Assembly: GCF_901933205.1 (NCBI RefSeq)
Contig: NC_044573.1
Coordinates: 29,013,493-29,077,492 of the forward strand
Source of the DNA: Camarhynchus parvulus
Taxonomy: Eukaryota > Chordata > Aves > Passeriformes > Thraupidae
Direction: 5' to 3'
DNA: 64,000 nucleotides
Shown here: positions 35,701-50,700 of the stretch, piece after piece
Layout: the number at the start of each line of letters is the position of its first letter
Numbering within the stretch: the first letter of the stretch is position 1
Notes under the pieces: model-generated
What the model was told of the DNA's origin: nothing
What the model saw: only the letters and a program-made list of their open reading frames with translations
Databases searched by the model: none
Made by a program: the position numbers and the translations under genes

Positions 35701-38700
35701 ATTTCAGAAAATTTTTGATCAAGAAGCAAAACAAGATGTGATTTTTGACAGCATTGCCAAACCAGTAGCAGAATGGTATGTTGTTGATCCTGCACGTAAC
35801 CCGGGAAAAGCTATTTCTGCTTTTGTTGTATTGCTTGAAGGAGAGCTGCCAAGTCTTTGTCTTGTTGCTGTAAAAGTGAATTGATGTTCTAATTTACTGA
35901 ATACTGACATGTCCGAATCCAGGAGATATACAATCCCCTGAGAATGTTATGCATACTAAGGTTCCTTTTTTGACTCTTCAAATAGCAGTGCTACTGTTGC
36001 CTCTTTTGTTGTAGAGCAATAGAAATCCATTCCCAGTTTTTTTTTTTTTTTGTCTGTAATATAAGCTGACTTCATTGCTTTGGAATAGTACTTTCTAGAT
36101 AGTTTAATGTAGAGGTAAACCTAATGAAAATTTTATCTCCCCATATAATTTTTATTAAGCTAGGGACTCTCACTAATGTTTGTGGAGATATTCCTAAGTC
36201 TTGTCATTACTTTTGTTTTGACATGCAAGGCACTGCTTTTGGCACTGTTTTTTTTTTCCTCCTCCATTTTCATAATAAAACAGTGCTCATATCTGACAGT
36301 TTGCAGAGGTAAATATTTAAGACTGATGATGACCTCAGCATTCATTGAGTGGATAGAATACCATGCTGAAACAGGTGGATTTTTCAATGGGAAATGGATT
36401 TTATGCTGTTCTCTTTGCTCAGTTTACTGTCTGTGTTCCTGAAGTTTGTACTGGTGTGGGACAAAATCTCATGCAAGAGGAAGCAGAGTTTCTGCATAGT
36501 GTTTGCTTGTTTATCAAACTTACTGCTCAAAATCCAGACTGGTAGTGAGTTGGGAAATACTACTTCAGATGCCAACTTCTTTCTCATTCATTGTTTGATC
36601 CACTTGTTGGTTTAAGCCATGATTCCGCAAGTTATTCCTCAATGTATTGCACAGTCCTGTGTTTAGCACTGTAGGAAAACAAAAACTTCAGGTGGACACT
36701 GAGCCTTTCTCAAGTTGTTACAAGGAAGAAAAATATATCCATCTCTTTATGGTTTTATTGTCTTTCTCCCCACTCCTCCTGTTTTTGTCTCTCAAAGTCC
36801 CACAAAGCAGAAAGGTAATTGACAGTGAAAATGAAAAGCCAGTGCATTTGAAATTTCATTAGAATAAGCTAAATAGACTAAAAATAATGCTTGTTATTTT
36901 CTCATCCAAAAGATATTCCCTTATCTGACATTATCACATATAGCTTCACATTAACTCATACACTTAATTTTAAGTATTTCTGGGTTTAATGTTGACTGCA
37001 GAAAAAATATTTATCAAATGTGAGTGTGTTGGAAAAGTCTCATTGATATGTACTATGGACTTAATTTTGATATGCTGAGCTTTTATTGAAGATAACTAAC
37101 TAGTAACAAACTAGCTACTTTTTTCCCCTTTGGAGTGTTTTGCTAGAATATGGAAATGTTTTCCAGTTTAAGAGTTCACCTACACAGTGCCCTAATAATC
37201 AGAAAGGAGTATTCTTCTCCTTTATTTCAGTGTTAGCTGATAAAAGACGTGTTTTATATATTAATTTTCTCCATTATGTAGGCTTTAGTTTCAGGGTTTA
37301 GATATGTTTAAGTATCTGAAAGTACTTTAATGCTATTAAAATCAATGGTGTTTAGGCAGACAACTATCTCTAAATATCTTGAAGTCCTTGTCTTTAGTGC
37401 TGAAATTGACTTATACAACCATTCTTAATCAAGATTGCTGCTGAGCATTATAATGAGGTTAAGCTTGTATTCTAAGTTATGTTTGTGTTGTTACTGATAA
37501 TTTTACTTATGCTTTTATAATAGAGTAGACAATAACTGAAGTATGTTCATGTTTTTATCCAATCCCTTAATTTTTTACCTCTTTGTAGACAAAAATATAA
37601 ATTTCAAAATATATTCAGTCGTGAAGTTCCTTTGCTAATGGAGTCCTGAACTGGGCCTGAAATTTGTTTCACTCTGTGGTTAATGATGCCATTTTCTTTT
37701 CCATTATGGAAAGAATAATTGCCCTGTTTCTCTTAGAGACTGCAGTTTTTCACAGCAAAATGTCCTTCATTATTTGTTTCTTTCACAGTCAATATTCTCT
37801 TGCATGAAAAAGCTGTTGCAAGTACACATGTTTCTGTTGTTGGAGTCACTTTACTAAGGGAACAGTTTTTGTGTGTGTATTGCCAGTGAAAAGAAAGTAG
37901 CAGGAAAATATCAATGAAATAGTTCAGTAACATTTTGGGGTTCTTTGTCATGCATTCTTACAGTCCTGAGAAAATTCAGTTAGAGACTTGAATGCTTAGG
38001 AAAAAAAAATCTTGGTCATTGTTTAAAGTAAAACCAGAAAGGCAATGCTCAGGATTCTGAAATCTTTCTGTTTGGTTCTTGGATGGATGGAAATTGGATG
38101 CAACTTTCTTTTCTCTTTTTTTTTTTTTTTTTTTCCTTTTTAAGTAGGTTTTCTTTGATGTTGGGCCGCTACTTCTCTTTCTCTAAGTCCAGTTACATTG
38201 TCATCTTGCCTGTGGTTTCAGAGGCACCAGACTTTAGTTTGTTTAATTTGCTTCTTCAGTCAAAAGTGCCAACCTCTGCAAACCATTATAAACATATGAC
38301 TTGCTTGAACTTTATTAGTTTTTTCTATCCTTGAGTCATCTCTTACATTGTTTCTTTCCCTTCTAATTTTAAATATATATTCTTGATATTGTTTTTGCGT
38401 AGAGTTTTAGAAGCACCACTAATTCTGTTACTGTATCAAAACCAGAGAAAATAGATAACATCCTACTTTAAAGGTTTGCTAATGACTAAGCATTGCTTTA
38501 GCCTCACAACTAAACAAGGCTACTGTCAAAATTTCAAACATTAGTATTATGATTATGTATGCAACCAGAAATTAAGTAGAAAATGTTAACTGTTTTGAAT
38601 TAGTTGATTTTTCAATTCTAATCTGAACTGAAAACTCAATCAATGTTTCGGTATTAGATTTCTTAGCTTTTTAAAGAATAACTTTTGAAAATATTTTCTC

Positions 38701-41700
38701 TTCAGTTGTCTCATGCAAATAAGAAATAGCTTAGCTGTTTATAAACCTAATGTCAATCACCTGTGATCTTTTGAAAAATCTGATGGCCTTGGGGATGATG
38801 CTCTCACTTCTGCAGGTTCTGGTTTCCTCTCATGTGCTATAGTTATCCTAAGAATTAGTGTCTGTAATATATAAACTGCTTCAGCTGACTCTCAGCTGGT
38901 TTTGTGGGGCTTTTTTCTGCTGTGTAGTCTTACAGAAAATGTAGTAAAAACATTTTTATTAACAGTTATTCATTTTATGCCTGGATATACTTGTCACACA
39001 ATGTTGAAAGTAGTGATCTGCCTCACAAAGACCTGTGGAATCTATATAGAGGAAAAGGACACATTGTTTCAGATGTCATCTTGAAAGAAATATAGCCTAA
39101 ACTTTCCCCTAAATTGGGAATTAGGAATGCTTGCTGTTCTATCTCAAAGTGAGTACAATTATGAGGCAATAAAAAGTGAGAAGTGTCATTGATATTTCTT
39201 CTCAAATGACTGTTAGTTGCTTGTTTGTTTTGACATAAATTGTGCAATTTAGAGTTGTTCAAGAAGGTTGCTTAATTTAAGTTAGTTTGACAGCTTTGAT
39301 TCAGAATATCTTTGTGTCACTTATGTTACAGTGTTTATGGTGAAATTCTAAATATATTTAGAGATCTTGGTCAAAACAAGAAAATACATTGCTTTTTTTT
39401 TTCCTGTAGGGAAGCTGCTGAGATTTCTAAGGAAACTTGCCTGCACTAATTTCTCAAAAACAGTTGCATTCAAATCAGCTTTGTTTTTTTTAAAGCTGAA
39501 GCATTACCAATTTGGATTTGTTCCACAAATCTGGCAAAGACATAAAGAAAAAAAAAAGTCATACTGAGATACTTTATTTTAGTTAACAGAAACTTTAGTC
39601 TGACCTCCAAGTGTTAGAAGATACCTGAAAGCTGAGTCTCTGTGAAGACAAAGTTTCCTGAAAACTTATTTTCCAGATCCTTGAAATGAAGTTCTTCCTT
39701 CTTTTCATCTTCAATATAATTTGGAAGGGGGAGAAAAGGTGGAGGGGGCTGGTTTTGCCAGGATTTGGTTAATTTATTTTTTAATATCGATCAATTGAGG
39801 TTTCATGAGATAGAAGGAAGGAAAATGAGGGGCACTGATTTAAAAAAATTTTCAGATCTGCAAGAACTGAGATTAAGAGAGGGCCAACAGTATCCAAATA
39901 TCAGGGATACTGGTGACTTCTGCTTTTTTCATTAGTCTAATGTTTTGTAGTATTGAATATTTGTTTTGACCACATGTCTTTATGTTACTACTCATTTAAA
40001 ATGAAGATGGCAGAACTCGGGTAAAAATGGTAATATGAAGCCAAAATAAACTAAGAAAATTAAATAAGTTTTTAAGATCAAAGTTGTTTCTTGTTCTCAG
40101 GATTTTCTCTTACCTACTTAAAAACACAGAATTTAGTCTTACTTAATAAGGGGCTTTCATTGTTTTATTTATTCATATTATAAACTTTGTCCAAAACTTT
40201 CACTTTGAATTTTTTAACCTATTAGAATAATTAAGTAAGACGGGATCTCTGTAGGTCATCTGGACCAATCTTCTGGGGAAAGCAAGTCTGGCTTCTAGGT
40301 CACATTTCTCAGGCCTTTGTCCAATAGAGATGCAAAAATGTCCAAAGATGGGAATCTCGCAATTCATCTGGGAACCTATTCCAAGGCTTAACTACTCTCA
40401 CTGTGAAGAATATTTTCCTTATACCCACTTGGACTGGAGTTTCTTCTCTTGCTACTTCGTGACCCCTGCTTTGTGTTCTACCAGTGAAAACCTCTGGGAG
40501 GAGTTTGAGTCCATCTCTAATGATCCATTTCAGAAGGTGGTAATTAGGTACATGTAAGGCTTTCTCTTCGCTGGTTTGATAGGAAACAGTTCACTTGGCT
40601 TCTTGTGCATGACATGTTGCAGCCTGAATTCAATTGGTTCTGGCAGGCTCATTCCCGTTTCTTTAGGGCATTTTTCATCTGGTGGGGAGCCCACAAGTGG
40701 GGACAGAACTCAAGGAGGAGAGTTTCTTTTCTTTTTTTTTTAATTTTTGCTGATTTTGAAGGTAACTGTTCTTTTTGATTCAGCAAAAATGGTGCAGCAG
40801 CAGAGGAAGCAGAGTTCTTGGTTATACTTAAGCAAAAGCCTCCCTAAAGTCTCATTAACAATGAGCACAGAAACAAATGAAAAGTTCTGTGTCCGTAAGC
40901 TTTAAATAGAACAAATGATCTTCACTGGAAATTAAAACAAAATGTAGTCAGAAAACCCAACCACAATAGAACAACCTCAGTCTGCTTTCAACCTCTGTCT
41001 ACTGTCACTGGGCTTTTACCACTATTTATATTGTCTCAGATACTCAAAGACAAAGTACTGAATGATATTTTAGACTGTAGTAACTACCCATAAATTGTCT
41101 AGCTCTCACTTGAGGAATTTCTCACTTGAGGAATGTTAGGAGGTTGTAAACATAACATATCTATCAATTTAAGTGGAATTGCTTCCATGACTTATACTTC
41201 TGTATCACACTATATTTAGGAATTAGACAGCTTTGAGGAATGAGAGAAGGCAATGGAGTGACTGGAAGTGCCAGTTGATAGCTCTGTAACAGCATTCATT
41301 TAACTAGGAGTCTGAACTGAATTTTCAAATAAAAGTTCCTATCTCACTGTGCATGTTTTGAAATCACCACTAATTACAAGTAAGCTAGAACATGCAAGTT
41401 ACTTGATGAGTGAGTGAGAAACTTGAGGGGGAAAAAACCACATGGTATTGCTCTCCTTTACATTCATGTAAAAAATTGTCCTATACTTGATAATGTATAG
41501 TTTCTCAAAGTCCTAAGTGCAGAAGAGACCACATGTCATTAATTAATTTTTCATGAAGCCAAAACTGATTTTCTTGAGCAATCATCATTACATAAGCTTT
41601 TATATAACAACACTTGGCTTATTAATTGGTATTAATGTTTTACTGAAAGTTGAATATATAAGGAACATTTGCTTCAGCCTTTTGTTTTTCTATGTCTCTT

Positions 41701-44700
41701 TTTCAAAACAAGAGACATACTCAAATTAAGAGTATTCCATGTTAATTGGAAAAAATATTTGTAGAATGTATGTTGGGGGTTTCTAAGGTATTTGATGTAC
41801 TTTTGATGCATGCACATAAGTGTAAATCCTGTTGTGTGTTCAAGCATTTACAGCAGCAAAAATTTACTGCATCAAATTTTTCCCCTAAAACTCAGTGACA
41901 TTGGGAAGGTAGTCGTTGAATTGAATAAGCTGTGGATCACGATCTTAATACTTTCCAGGTAGAGAATTCTTTCCCAGTTGAGGGAAAGTATCCCTTTGTA
42001 TTCTGGTTAGAAAAAATACTAAAAGTATTGTAATTCCTGTCTCAAACACTGTTGTTGGGGGAGATTTTTGGTAGTCTCTGTCATAGCTGGAGGTAAAACT
42101 TGAAAATTTTTAATTTATCCCATCATGTTGCTGCCATAATATATGATTAGTTTTATTTAGCAGTGGTATCAAATCAACCTCCTTAGTCAGCTGTGTGCAC
42201 AAACCACCTTTTGCTTGGAAAAGGTGTGATTGAAATCCTAGGCAACATAGAGGATATATTGAACACTTTCTTTTCTGTTTAAACTTGTTGCTGTTTAGCT
42301 CTGTAAGGTGAAGAACAAGCTGTTGTGTCTTGCTAGAAACCAACAATGAGTTTTCAGTGCTTGATCAGAAAAGAAGCATTCAATTCTTTTGGTAAAATGT
42401 AAGAACATATCTAGTCCTTTTCTAAATTATAATCATCTTGAAGAGAACCTATAATTTGATGATAAATTATAATGCAGGATAAAAGAATAAAGAAGATTTA
42501 GGCATGTAATAAACAATAATTATTCATGCTTTGGGAGTTGCTTGCCTGCAATTTATGCTGTTATTTGCTTTTTTCCCATGCACTCTTATTCTGTTTTCCA
42601 CCATGCAAAATCTTTTTGCACAGTTTTGTGTTGTTCAATGATATTAACTTTGCTAAGGAGACTTTCTTATTGCATAAATACTTCTTGAGTTCATAATGCT
42701 TGTCAAACAATCATCATGTTTCTTCATCAATATTTTGTTTTAAATCACCTTTTCTTACAGTGATCAAAAAGACAAGACTAACACTTATCATCCCACACAC
42801 CTCAAGATGCAGAAAACTTATGTAGATATGGTTACATAGATGTACATTTCAAGCATATCAAACAATCATTATTTTTTTCTTACATTCAGTTTTTTAAAAT
42901 GTGAAACTTCACACAACTTGACCACATGTATTTTCCCTGAAACACAAAAATAAATATTCATTTGTAAAATGTATATTTACCAAGTGTTGACATAATTATA
43001 ATTTATGCTACAGAATCTGGAGACTGATATTCTGGTATCATGAGTTCAATCTAAAATATTGATAGTTTATTTGTTTAGTTCTGCCCTCTTTGAATTTGCA
43101 ACTGACTTTTTGGAACCTTTCTTGACAGCCATTAAACAGATGATTAATAATAATCTGTTCCGTACATTAATAAGCCATGAAGGCAGCTCAGTATATTAAA
43201 TGAGATTGAAATACAACTTTTTTCAGATCTGTTGCGTGTCCATGCTTTCCCTGAAATGTCATGGGGTTTTTTTGTGGAAATCTTAGCTTAACAGAATTTG
43301 AAGTCTTGGCCAGGTTTCTTTGAGATTTCCTTATATGCAGAAATTCAGGTCAATGAGATTTGTCCCCATTCAATGCATCTTATTGTCCACAGGTATGAAC
43401 TTGAACAAATCAGACTTACTGCTTATGCATGTGGCAAATTAAGTTTTCCTTGACACATTTAAGTTTGTCCATGTTTTCCAGATAGAAACATGGAATATGT
43501 GGTTATAAGCAGTACAAGCAAAGTCAAATCAATGACTTGTTAGAAACTGACTTTTTAATATATATTATTCTTTTCTCATAGAGAGTAAGTCTATCACAAA
43601 GTGTTACAAATAGCCTGCATGTTTTAGTGAATAATGAGAATGATCCCTCTCAATTCTGTAATAGAATGAAACAAACGTACAAATTTAGGGAATATTTTGA
43701 GCATTGTATTTTAAAGGGTTTTTTCTCTATAGTAGGTGCTTTTAGGTCTAGCTTGGTATTGATACAAAAAAAAGACCCTCCCATAACTCTGGCAATCATA
43801 ACTTTGGTAAAATATGCTAGAGACAGATTTCTCCAACAGTATTTTAGCTAATCTGTCTGGAAGTTGTCCATGAATTTCTGAACAGGGTGTTATACAATGT
43901 TGTATAAGTGCGTGAAAGATCCTTTCTGCAAAGCTTCTCCTTGGATTATGGGTCTTTAATATGTTTTGTTTGAAGCAGTAAAGAGACTACTTATTCAACA
44001 AAATGTCTTCTTAACCATGCCAAAATTCATCCTTCAGAGAGGAAAAAAAAAATCTAAGTATTCTGATAACACCAAGGATGCATGACTGAAAATACACTTT
44101 TAGTGTATTATTTTTATTTATGCATAGTTCTAAGTCCTCACATGACTACCATCACTATCCATGTGAACTTGTGCAGTTTCAAATACTGAGTTTAGCAAAA
44201 ATTTGTGACTTTTGTTCAGAGACTCTGAAGAGCAAAGATGCAGACTTTTCCTGTGGGAACTGGTGTCTTGCAAAGTAGGTTTTACTAAAAAGGTAGAAAA
44301 AAGCTGCTGATTCTCTACCAACCTTTCCCAGCAAAGAATCACTTCTGCTGCTGTTGGGGACAGCTTTAATTTGCAAGTGAGCATCTTTGAGGATCCCTTT
44401 GGTAGATGCTGTTGAGAAACATGCTCTTCTCTTGTCTTGTCATAATGGGTATTGCCAACTTTTTTGGTACCTGCTGCAGTTACATTTTAGGATGAAAGAG
44501 ACAATGTGTATATTATCTGCTCACTATACTGACTTCTAGCATCTGAGGGACCCATTGCTTTGCCCAGGGTAATTATGCAGTATAGTTTGATTTTGTTTTC
44601 TTAAACAGCATTTTATTGGTGGCTAACAGTTTATGAAAGTTTTTGAGCTTTTTATTTTCCTAAAGGAATTGTGCATCTTGGGTTGAAAATGGTATGTAAA

Positions 44701-47700
44701 AATCTTAAGCTTCCTGAGTATTTAGTAGATAGTTATTGATTTATTGATTTCGTATTGGGCCATCTACATGTAGTTACCCTTTCAGTTTTAAACTCTTTGG
44801 GCAGATGAACTATAATTAGAGTGATGGAGTTTTGGTTAGATTTTTTTTGCCTTGAAATACTTAAAACTTGAAAAGAGCAAAGTATGTCTCCAACAAGTAT
44901 TTTCTATGGTGATAAGTTGTCCACATGGTTCATTGCTAAAACATCCTGTATGGCCATTGATTCCAAATGACATTACTTAAAATAAATGTGAATAAGACGC
45001 ATCAGACCTGGATTTTTATAACTTAATCCATGTTATCATATACAGACCTTCAAAATTGATATTGACTAATATTCATACTATTATACTTAGAATGGTAGTT
45101 ATATATCTTCAGTTTTGAAATATATTCTTTCATAAGTATATATGTATGCACAGACCTTTAACTTTTGTCTAGTTCATAAATTTAATTTTCTCTCTACAAA
45201 CTGATGCAGTGGAGGCTTTTCATTTTTGCTGCATCTTCCCCTCTGCTCTTTTCAGGAGGCAACATCATAGCGTACAGCTCGCTTCTGGGCCAAAGGAACT
45301 TTGTCAGTCCTACCTGAACTCCTAGTCCTTTGTCTCTTATTTATGAAAGTGTTTTGCTCCTCAGACTTAGGGAATTTGTTCTCCATCCTGTCCTCATGCA
45401 GTTGCATGTTGCTCTTAGAAGGCTTTGCCAGCAATTTCACTGGTACTATTGGTAGTATTCTTTCCTTACAGGCTTCCTTAGTACCTCAAGCAGCCTGTCC
45501 TTAAATTGACTTGGTGGTAGCTATAATACACTCTGAATGAAAGAAATGCATGTTGTAAATATGGACAGGATGCAGTTATTTGTGTATATAATTATACACA
45601 CACACATAGATACACATAAATTTAGAGAATAAGGTTGACTTTTAGCTCAGAATTTAAAGAACATAACTGTGGAATCAAAATCATCTATGTCATGCAATAT
45701 TAAGATAACCTATAATTGCATTGGTTTAGAAGAATGCATTATTGACATGGATATGTTCACATTTTATGAGCGGTCGGGGTTTTCCAGAAAACTTTTCAGA
45801 GCTGTGCTGATGCACTGCAGAAAGTAAGAATATATATGAATCAAATAGCAAAAAGAAAGCTCACTGACTTTTGTAGCTGTTTTGACAGCATATGGTATGT
45901 GACATTTTATCCTGTGTTTACATGTGAGGTGGTTCTAATCAACAGCTTTTTCTGAAGTTGTTAGAAATCAGAATACAAATATGTTGAGTTAATAGTTTGC
46001 AACCACAGGTTTATTAGTTTTTAACACATTGCAAGATACACCTTTAACAAAGAGGAGTAAGGAAATTTAACAACCCCAGTTGTCATCTCTGAAGAGCCAG
46101 AGAGCTATTCTGTAAGAGCTGAAGAGCAACTATACAGCATCAGACCAAGGTTCCATCTAGTGCACTATGTTGTCTCTCACAAGGACTAACAAACAATGCT
46201 GAGGAACAAAACAGATTAAGCATCTAGATTTGCCTCCTGCATGTATCCTCTTAGTCTTTAGTTATTTGTAGTTTAGTGACTTTGTAATTTCTCCATGATT
46301 AGTATCCCTGAAGAAAAATGTTTTGGTGATTTAGTCCAATCTCTGCTGAAGCCTGTGTGACATTTTAATGTCCAAAACATGGCATGGCAAAGAGTTGCAC
46401 AGCTTAACTACAATTTGCTTGAGGAATCATTTCCTCTCGCTAGGTTTGAATCTGCCATGTCTGAACTTCTGTTGATACCCCCTACCTTCTGACAACTCAT
46501 TACTGTTGTCAGCATTCAGATATTGTGACAGTGGGCACTAGAAATTCCTAAGATAGATGAATGAGGTGTTTCATCATAATAATTGTTTTGATTTGTAACA
46601 TCTGGAATCTAATATCTATATATATTCCATCTTTGTGCATTTTGGGAGCAGATGTTCACTGTAGATCCTTTCAACATGTTTCTGGTTTTGTCTTTGACAT
46701 CTTACTGTAATGGATTAAAATAAGCAATTTGGCAACTACCCAGGCCTTTAAATAAACTTTAATAAGTTGGAGAATCATTGCATCTCTTGTGGCGCCAGAC
46801 CAGCAGCTATCTATATACGTGTTTTTTTCCTCTTACACAAGAGTTGTTTTCCCTCTTTTTATTTGTTAAAATTGTAGTTTATTTATCACTTCTTCTTTAA
46901 ACAAATTGCACAAGAATAACTTTTTACTTTTCAGTTTGTTCATTTTGTTTGAACAAAATGGGTAGGTCCTTGAGCATAGTAAATCCAATCCAAAATTTAA
47001 GATGATTAAGCTTATCTACTGTTTAGTGGAAATAAGGTGGAAGGCAATGGTGGCAGTGTGGTGAATTAAAGAAAGATATTTGAACTGGACTTCCATTAGG
47101 CACTTCTGCAAACAGAAATAAGAGGTGTGAAAAAGATGAGTCTGATTGCCATTTCATGCTATGTCATTAACAGCTCTTTTGTCTGTTCTATCAAAGCTTC
47201 TTGTACAGTCATATTTATAACAAAAAAGTTTGCTATTACCAATGTGGGTTTGTGCGTTTTCATAGTAAATGAAGATTTTATTACACTGATTTAAGCACAG
47301 GTTCTGCTGCGTACCCTTTTCAAAGCATAGTCTGGTAGTTCAGTATAGTGATATTCTCAGAATAAAAGCTGCACCCTGGTATAACAGTATCCTAACATGG
47401 GTTTCTAACCATAATATAGTTTTCTCTGTTTGCATTTAATGAGGTCCTGTGTGAAATATTTCTTGATTTTTCTAGTGTATGAATGGCACAATTCCTGACA
47501 TCTACAGTCTTTAAAGAGATTAAATATCATCCTTGCAAAAAATCATCTGCTGAACTAAAAAGTATGAAAAGATAGTGTAAATAGTAATAAGTATGGTCAG
47601 CTAATAATGGATTAAGTCAAGGCATCAAGAAATCCTTCTGTTCTAGATAGTTTAAATTCTATAGAATCTGGAATATATATATTAAAGTGTACTCTTTACC

Positions 47701-50700
47701 TGTACTCTAATACTCTTGTATTACCAAAGCCAGTTGCTATGTAATTAAGAATTACTGTTAATTGTGTTTTGGTTCTATACAAAGTTGATCATGGACAATG
47801 TGTTCTGCCTAAAATGTTAATTATCTTCCTGTTTTTAATTGTATAGTGTTTTGGCTGGATACAATGGTACTATCTTTGCATATGGTCAGACAGGCAGTGG
47901 CAAAACTTTTACCATCACAGGAGGAGCAGAACGTTACAGTGATCGAGGCATCATTCCCAGAACTTTATCATATATTTTTGATCAATTGCAGAAGGTATGG
48001 AAAATTATTTTCTGTTTACATCTAATGTCTGTTTTCAAATATTTAACTATTGCTAATGGTTGTTTTTATAATAGTGTTAGTGGAAGTACTAAAACTAATG
48101 CTTAACAAAAATATCTAACTTGACACAGTACTTACTGTGTGCAAGAATATATGTGTAGTTGTTTTGCCTACCTGATTTATTGCAATAGTCTGAAAATTAT
48201 GGGCATCATTGTGGGGGGCTTTTGTAGTTTTAAAACCCAGGCTATTTTCAGTTGGTGCAGCATACCTTCAGATCACACAAGTGGTTCTCCTTGTCTAACA
48301 CTTATATCAGCTCCACTCCAGTTTTGTACTGCATGCATTGCATTTCATTTTGACTTTTTATGTGATGAAATAAGTCAATAAGTGAAAGGATGTGCAGAGT
48401 AAGCACAATGATTTTTGTTATGTTTATTATGTTTGTGAGAAATTTAATTTTCTTTTAGTGTCTGAAATACTTACATGAGTCAACACAGTCAATTATTCCA
48501 GTAGTTTTATAATTATAGGAGAAAGGGAAGAGAGAAGGAGAGGAGTCTGGTGTAATTTATATTTTGTCTCTTCATTTATTCCTCCAGGCCTATGACTCAT
48601 TAATCTTCACATTTTAGCAAAGCTATTTAATTAAGCCAATTTAAATATGATTTGCCATTAACATAAATCATTCCACTGTACATTCATACTCTTTCAGTCG
48701 TGTGCTACAGAGTACCAATCTGTTTGCAGAAGGGTATATGGCTCAGTCACACGAACATGCCCTGACTCAGTAAGGGTTAACAAGAGTAATTACTTTGGCT
48801 GTTTGGAAGTATGGCTTTGGCAGGTAAATGTACACAGCATGTGGCAGGTGCACAAAAACTTGCCATTGAGGGAATGGAAATGAAAAAACCCACATGATCA
48901 TGTTATCTTAGACTTTGTGCTGCACTCATACAACCTCCATGGAGGACTTTTGTTGTGGAAAGTGAACAGGTTTATCATGTAATTGCCAACAACAACGTTT
49001 TAACACACCAACATTCTTTTCTAATGTTAATTATGTAATAAAAAATAGAATAAGAAATAACTAGTATGTTTGTTAGATTCTCAGCACAGAATTAGGAATG
49101 TTTCCCATTTCAGACTGGGTTTTGGATCAAAAGCTATACTTAGTTACACTTATAGGACTATTCCAATTTTCCTGCTACCAGATCATTATTTCTTTTTTTT
49201 TCTTAGTGCATTTTAAAGGATCTCTTCTTGATGTTTTATCTTTCCTCTTGGCTTTCTTTTCATTTCTTTCCCCTGTTGCATGTCTTTATAACTACATCTA
49301 TGGTTTGGAAGGTGTTCAAATAGTGGAGAAGAATCATTTGCCTTCTAACGCTAAGTAGGATTAAACAGGAGAAAGTGAAATCTGGGACATGAAATACAGG
49401 ACTTGTTAAGCTCTTACTTGGACAAAGACAGTGCAATTTGAAACCAAAGAAACAAAATTGGAGGACTAAATGAGAAGCAAATCAAGCCCTTTGTTTTTAA
49501 TAACATCTCCTTTTAATTTAGAAATTCTCCTATTTCCATGGCATCCTGTTTGAACTGTTCCTTACTACACTTTTTCCAACTATCTGTAGTATATATTTTA
49601 AATTATGTCCCTTGAAATAGTGAATTGTCATAACCAATTAAAAAAAATGGGAAATAATTATTAAATAAAACTGACAAGTTATATCTCAAAGTATTTTGCA
49701 AAAAGCCTGCAGTGGATTGAATTATTACATTTCAACTGTGATGTGAGTGCTTTCACAGTGGTTTTGTCTGCTGAAAAAAGTGACTGATTTTTTTATTCTC
49801 TTTTATTTCTTTAATTTTGGAAATCATAGCCCACTATTTTGAGGTTTATGTTGTTTGGATTTGGCTTTGGGGCAGGGAAAATTGTCGACAAAACTCAGTT
49901 GTGTTAAATTACTTTTTGGCAATGTAATTTACCAAAAGAATTGTGATTGCAGAGAACAGCTGACATCATATACAGTGCTCTAATGTTATGATGAAGAGAA
50001 TGAAAAGCAGTATGTCACTAATGTTTCTAAATGAAGTAAATCTTATTTTTGTTGCTGTTTTTACTTTGGCTTTGTTTTTTCTGTAAGCACAGTCTTTCTA
50101 TCCATAATATGAGCACTTTCCTTTTTATAAAAACTTTTTTTTTTAATGCAGAAGTGAAAAATGTCATGTTGGATAGTTCTGTGAGCAGCTCACATGTTCT
50201 AAATATATACAGACTTTTTAAAGTATACAGAATCAATTAAAAATTCCAGACTAAACTCATGGTAATGGTGGTTTTTGTAGGGGATTTTTGTTTTAGTGAG
50301 TGTGGTGTGTGTGTGTCTCTATTTTGGTTGGGAGCTTTTGTGGGTTTGGTGTTTTTCCCCCCTTCTTCTTGAGTCCTTATGCATATAGTAACACAAAACA
50401 TGAAAGTATCAGAAATTGAACGTGTGTACCATACCCATGAAAAGAGACAAAGTGAGAAAGTGACCTAGAAGCCATAGAAATAAATTTGTCTTCTAATCTA
50501 CCTCTGCCTTCTGTTTATAACACTATTTTTTTCTTATCCAGGATAGCAGTAAAGTATACACAACTCATGTTTCCTACTTAGAAATCTACAATGAATGTGG
50601 TTATGATCTACTGGACCCAAGACATGAGGCCTCCAAAATGGAAGATTTGCCGTAAGTAATAAATACAGAACATCATCAAAACCAAGAGGAATCATTTTCA

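Larger units (their letters stand above)
35776..47846 (+). other. KIF6 intron 3
   Basis: 12,071 bases, AT-rich. It contains antisense CR1-family relics at 40240-40640 and 46125-46510, T-runs at 36037-36051 and 38116-38134, a tandem 17-bp duplication near 41104-41134 and a perfect 20-base hairpin palindrome at 46941-46960. No further kinesin exon is expected or seen, because exon 3 joins exon 4 in frame. Confidence 0.88.

Noticed and set aside
47839..48105. Possible read-through of KIF6 exon 4 to a stop as a short isoform
   Set aside because: The frame past the donor at 47995 is ordinary intron sequence and the GTATGG donor is adequate. Nothing in the sequence supports retention.
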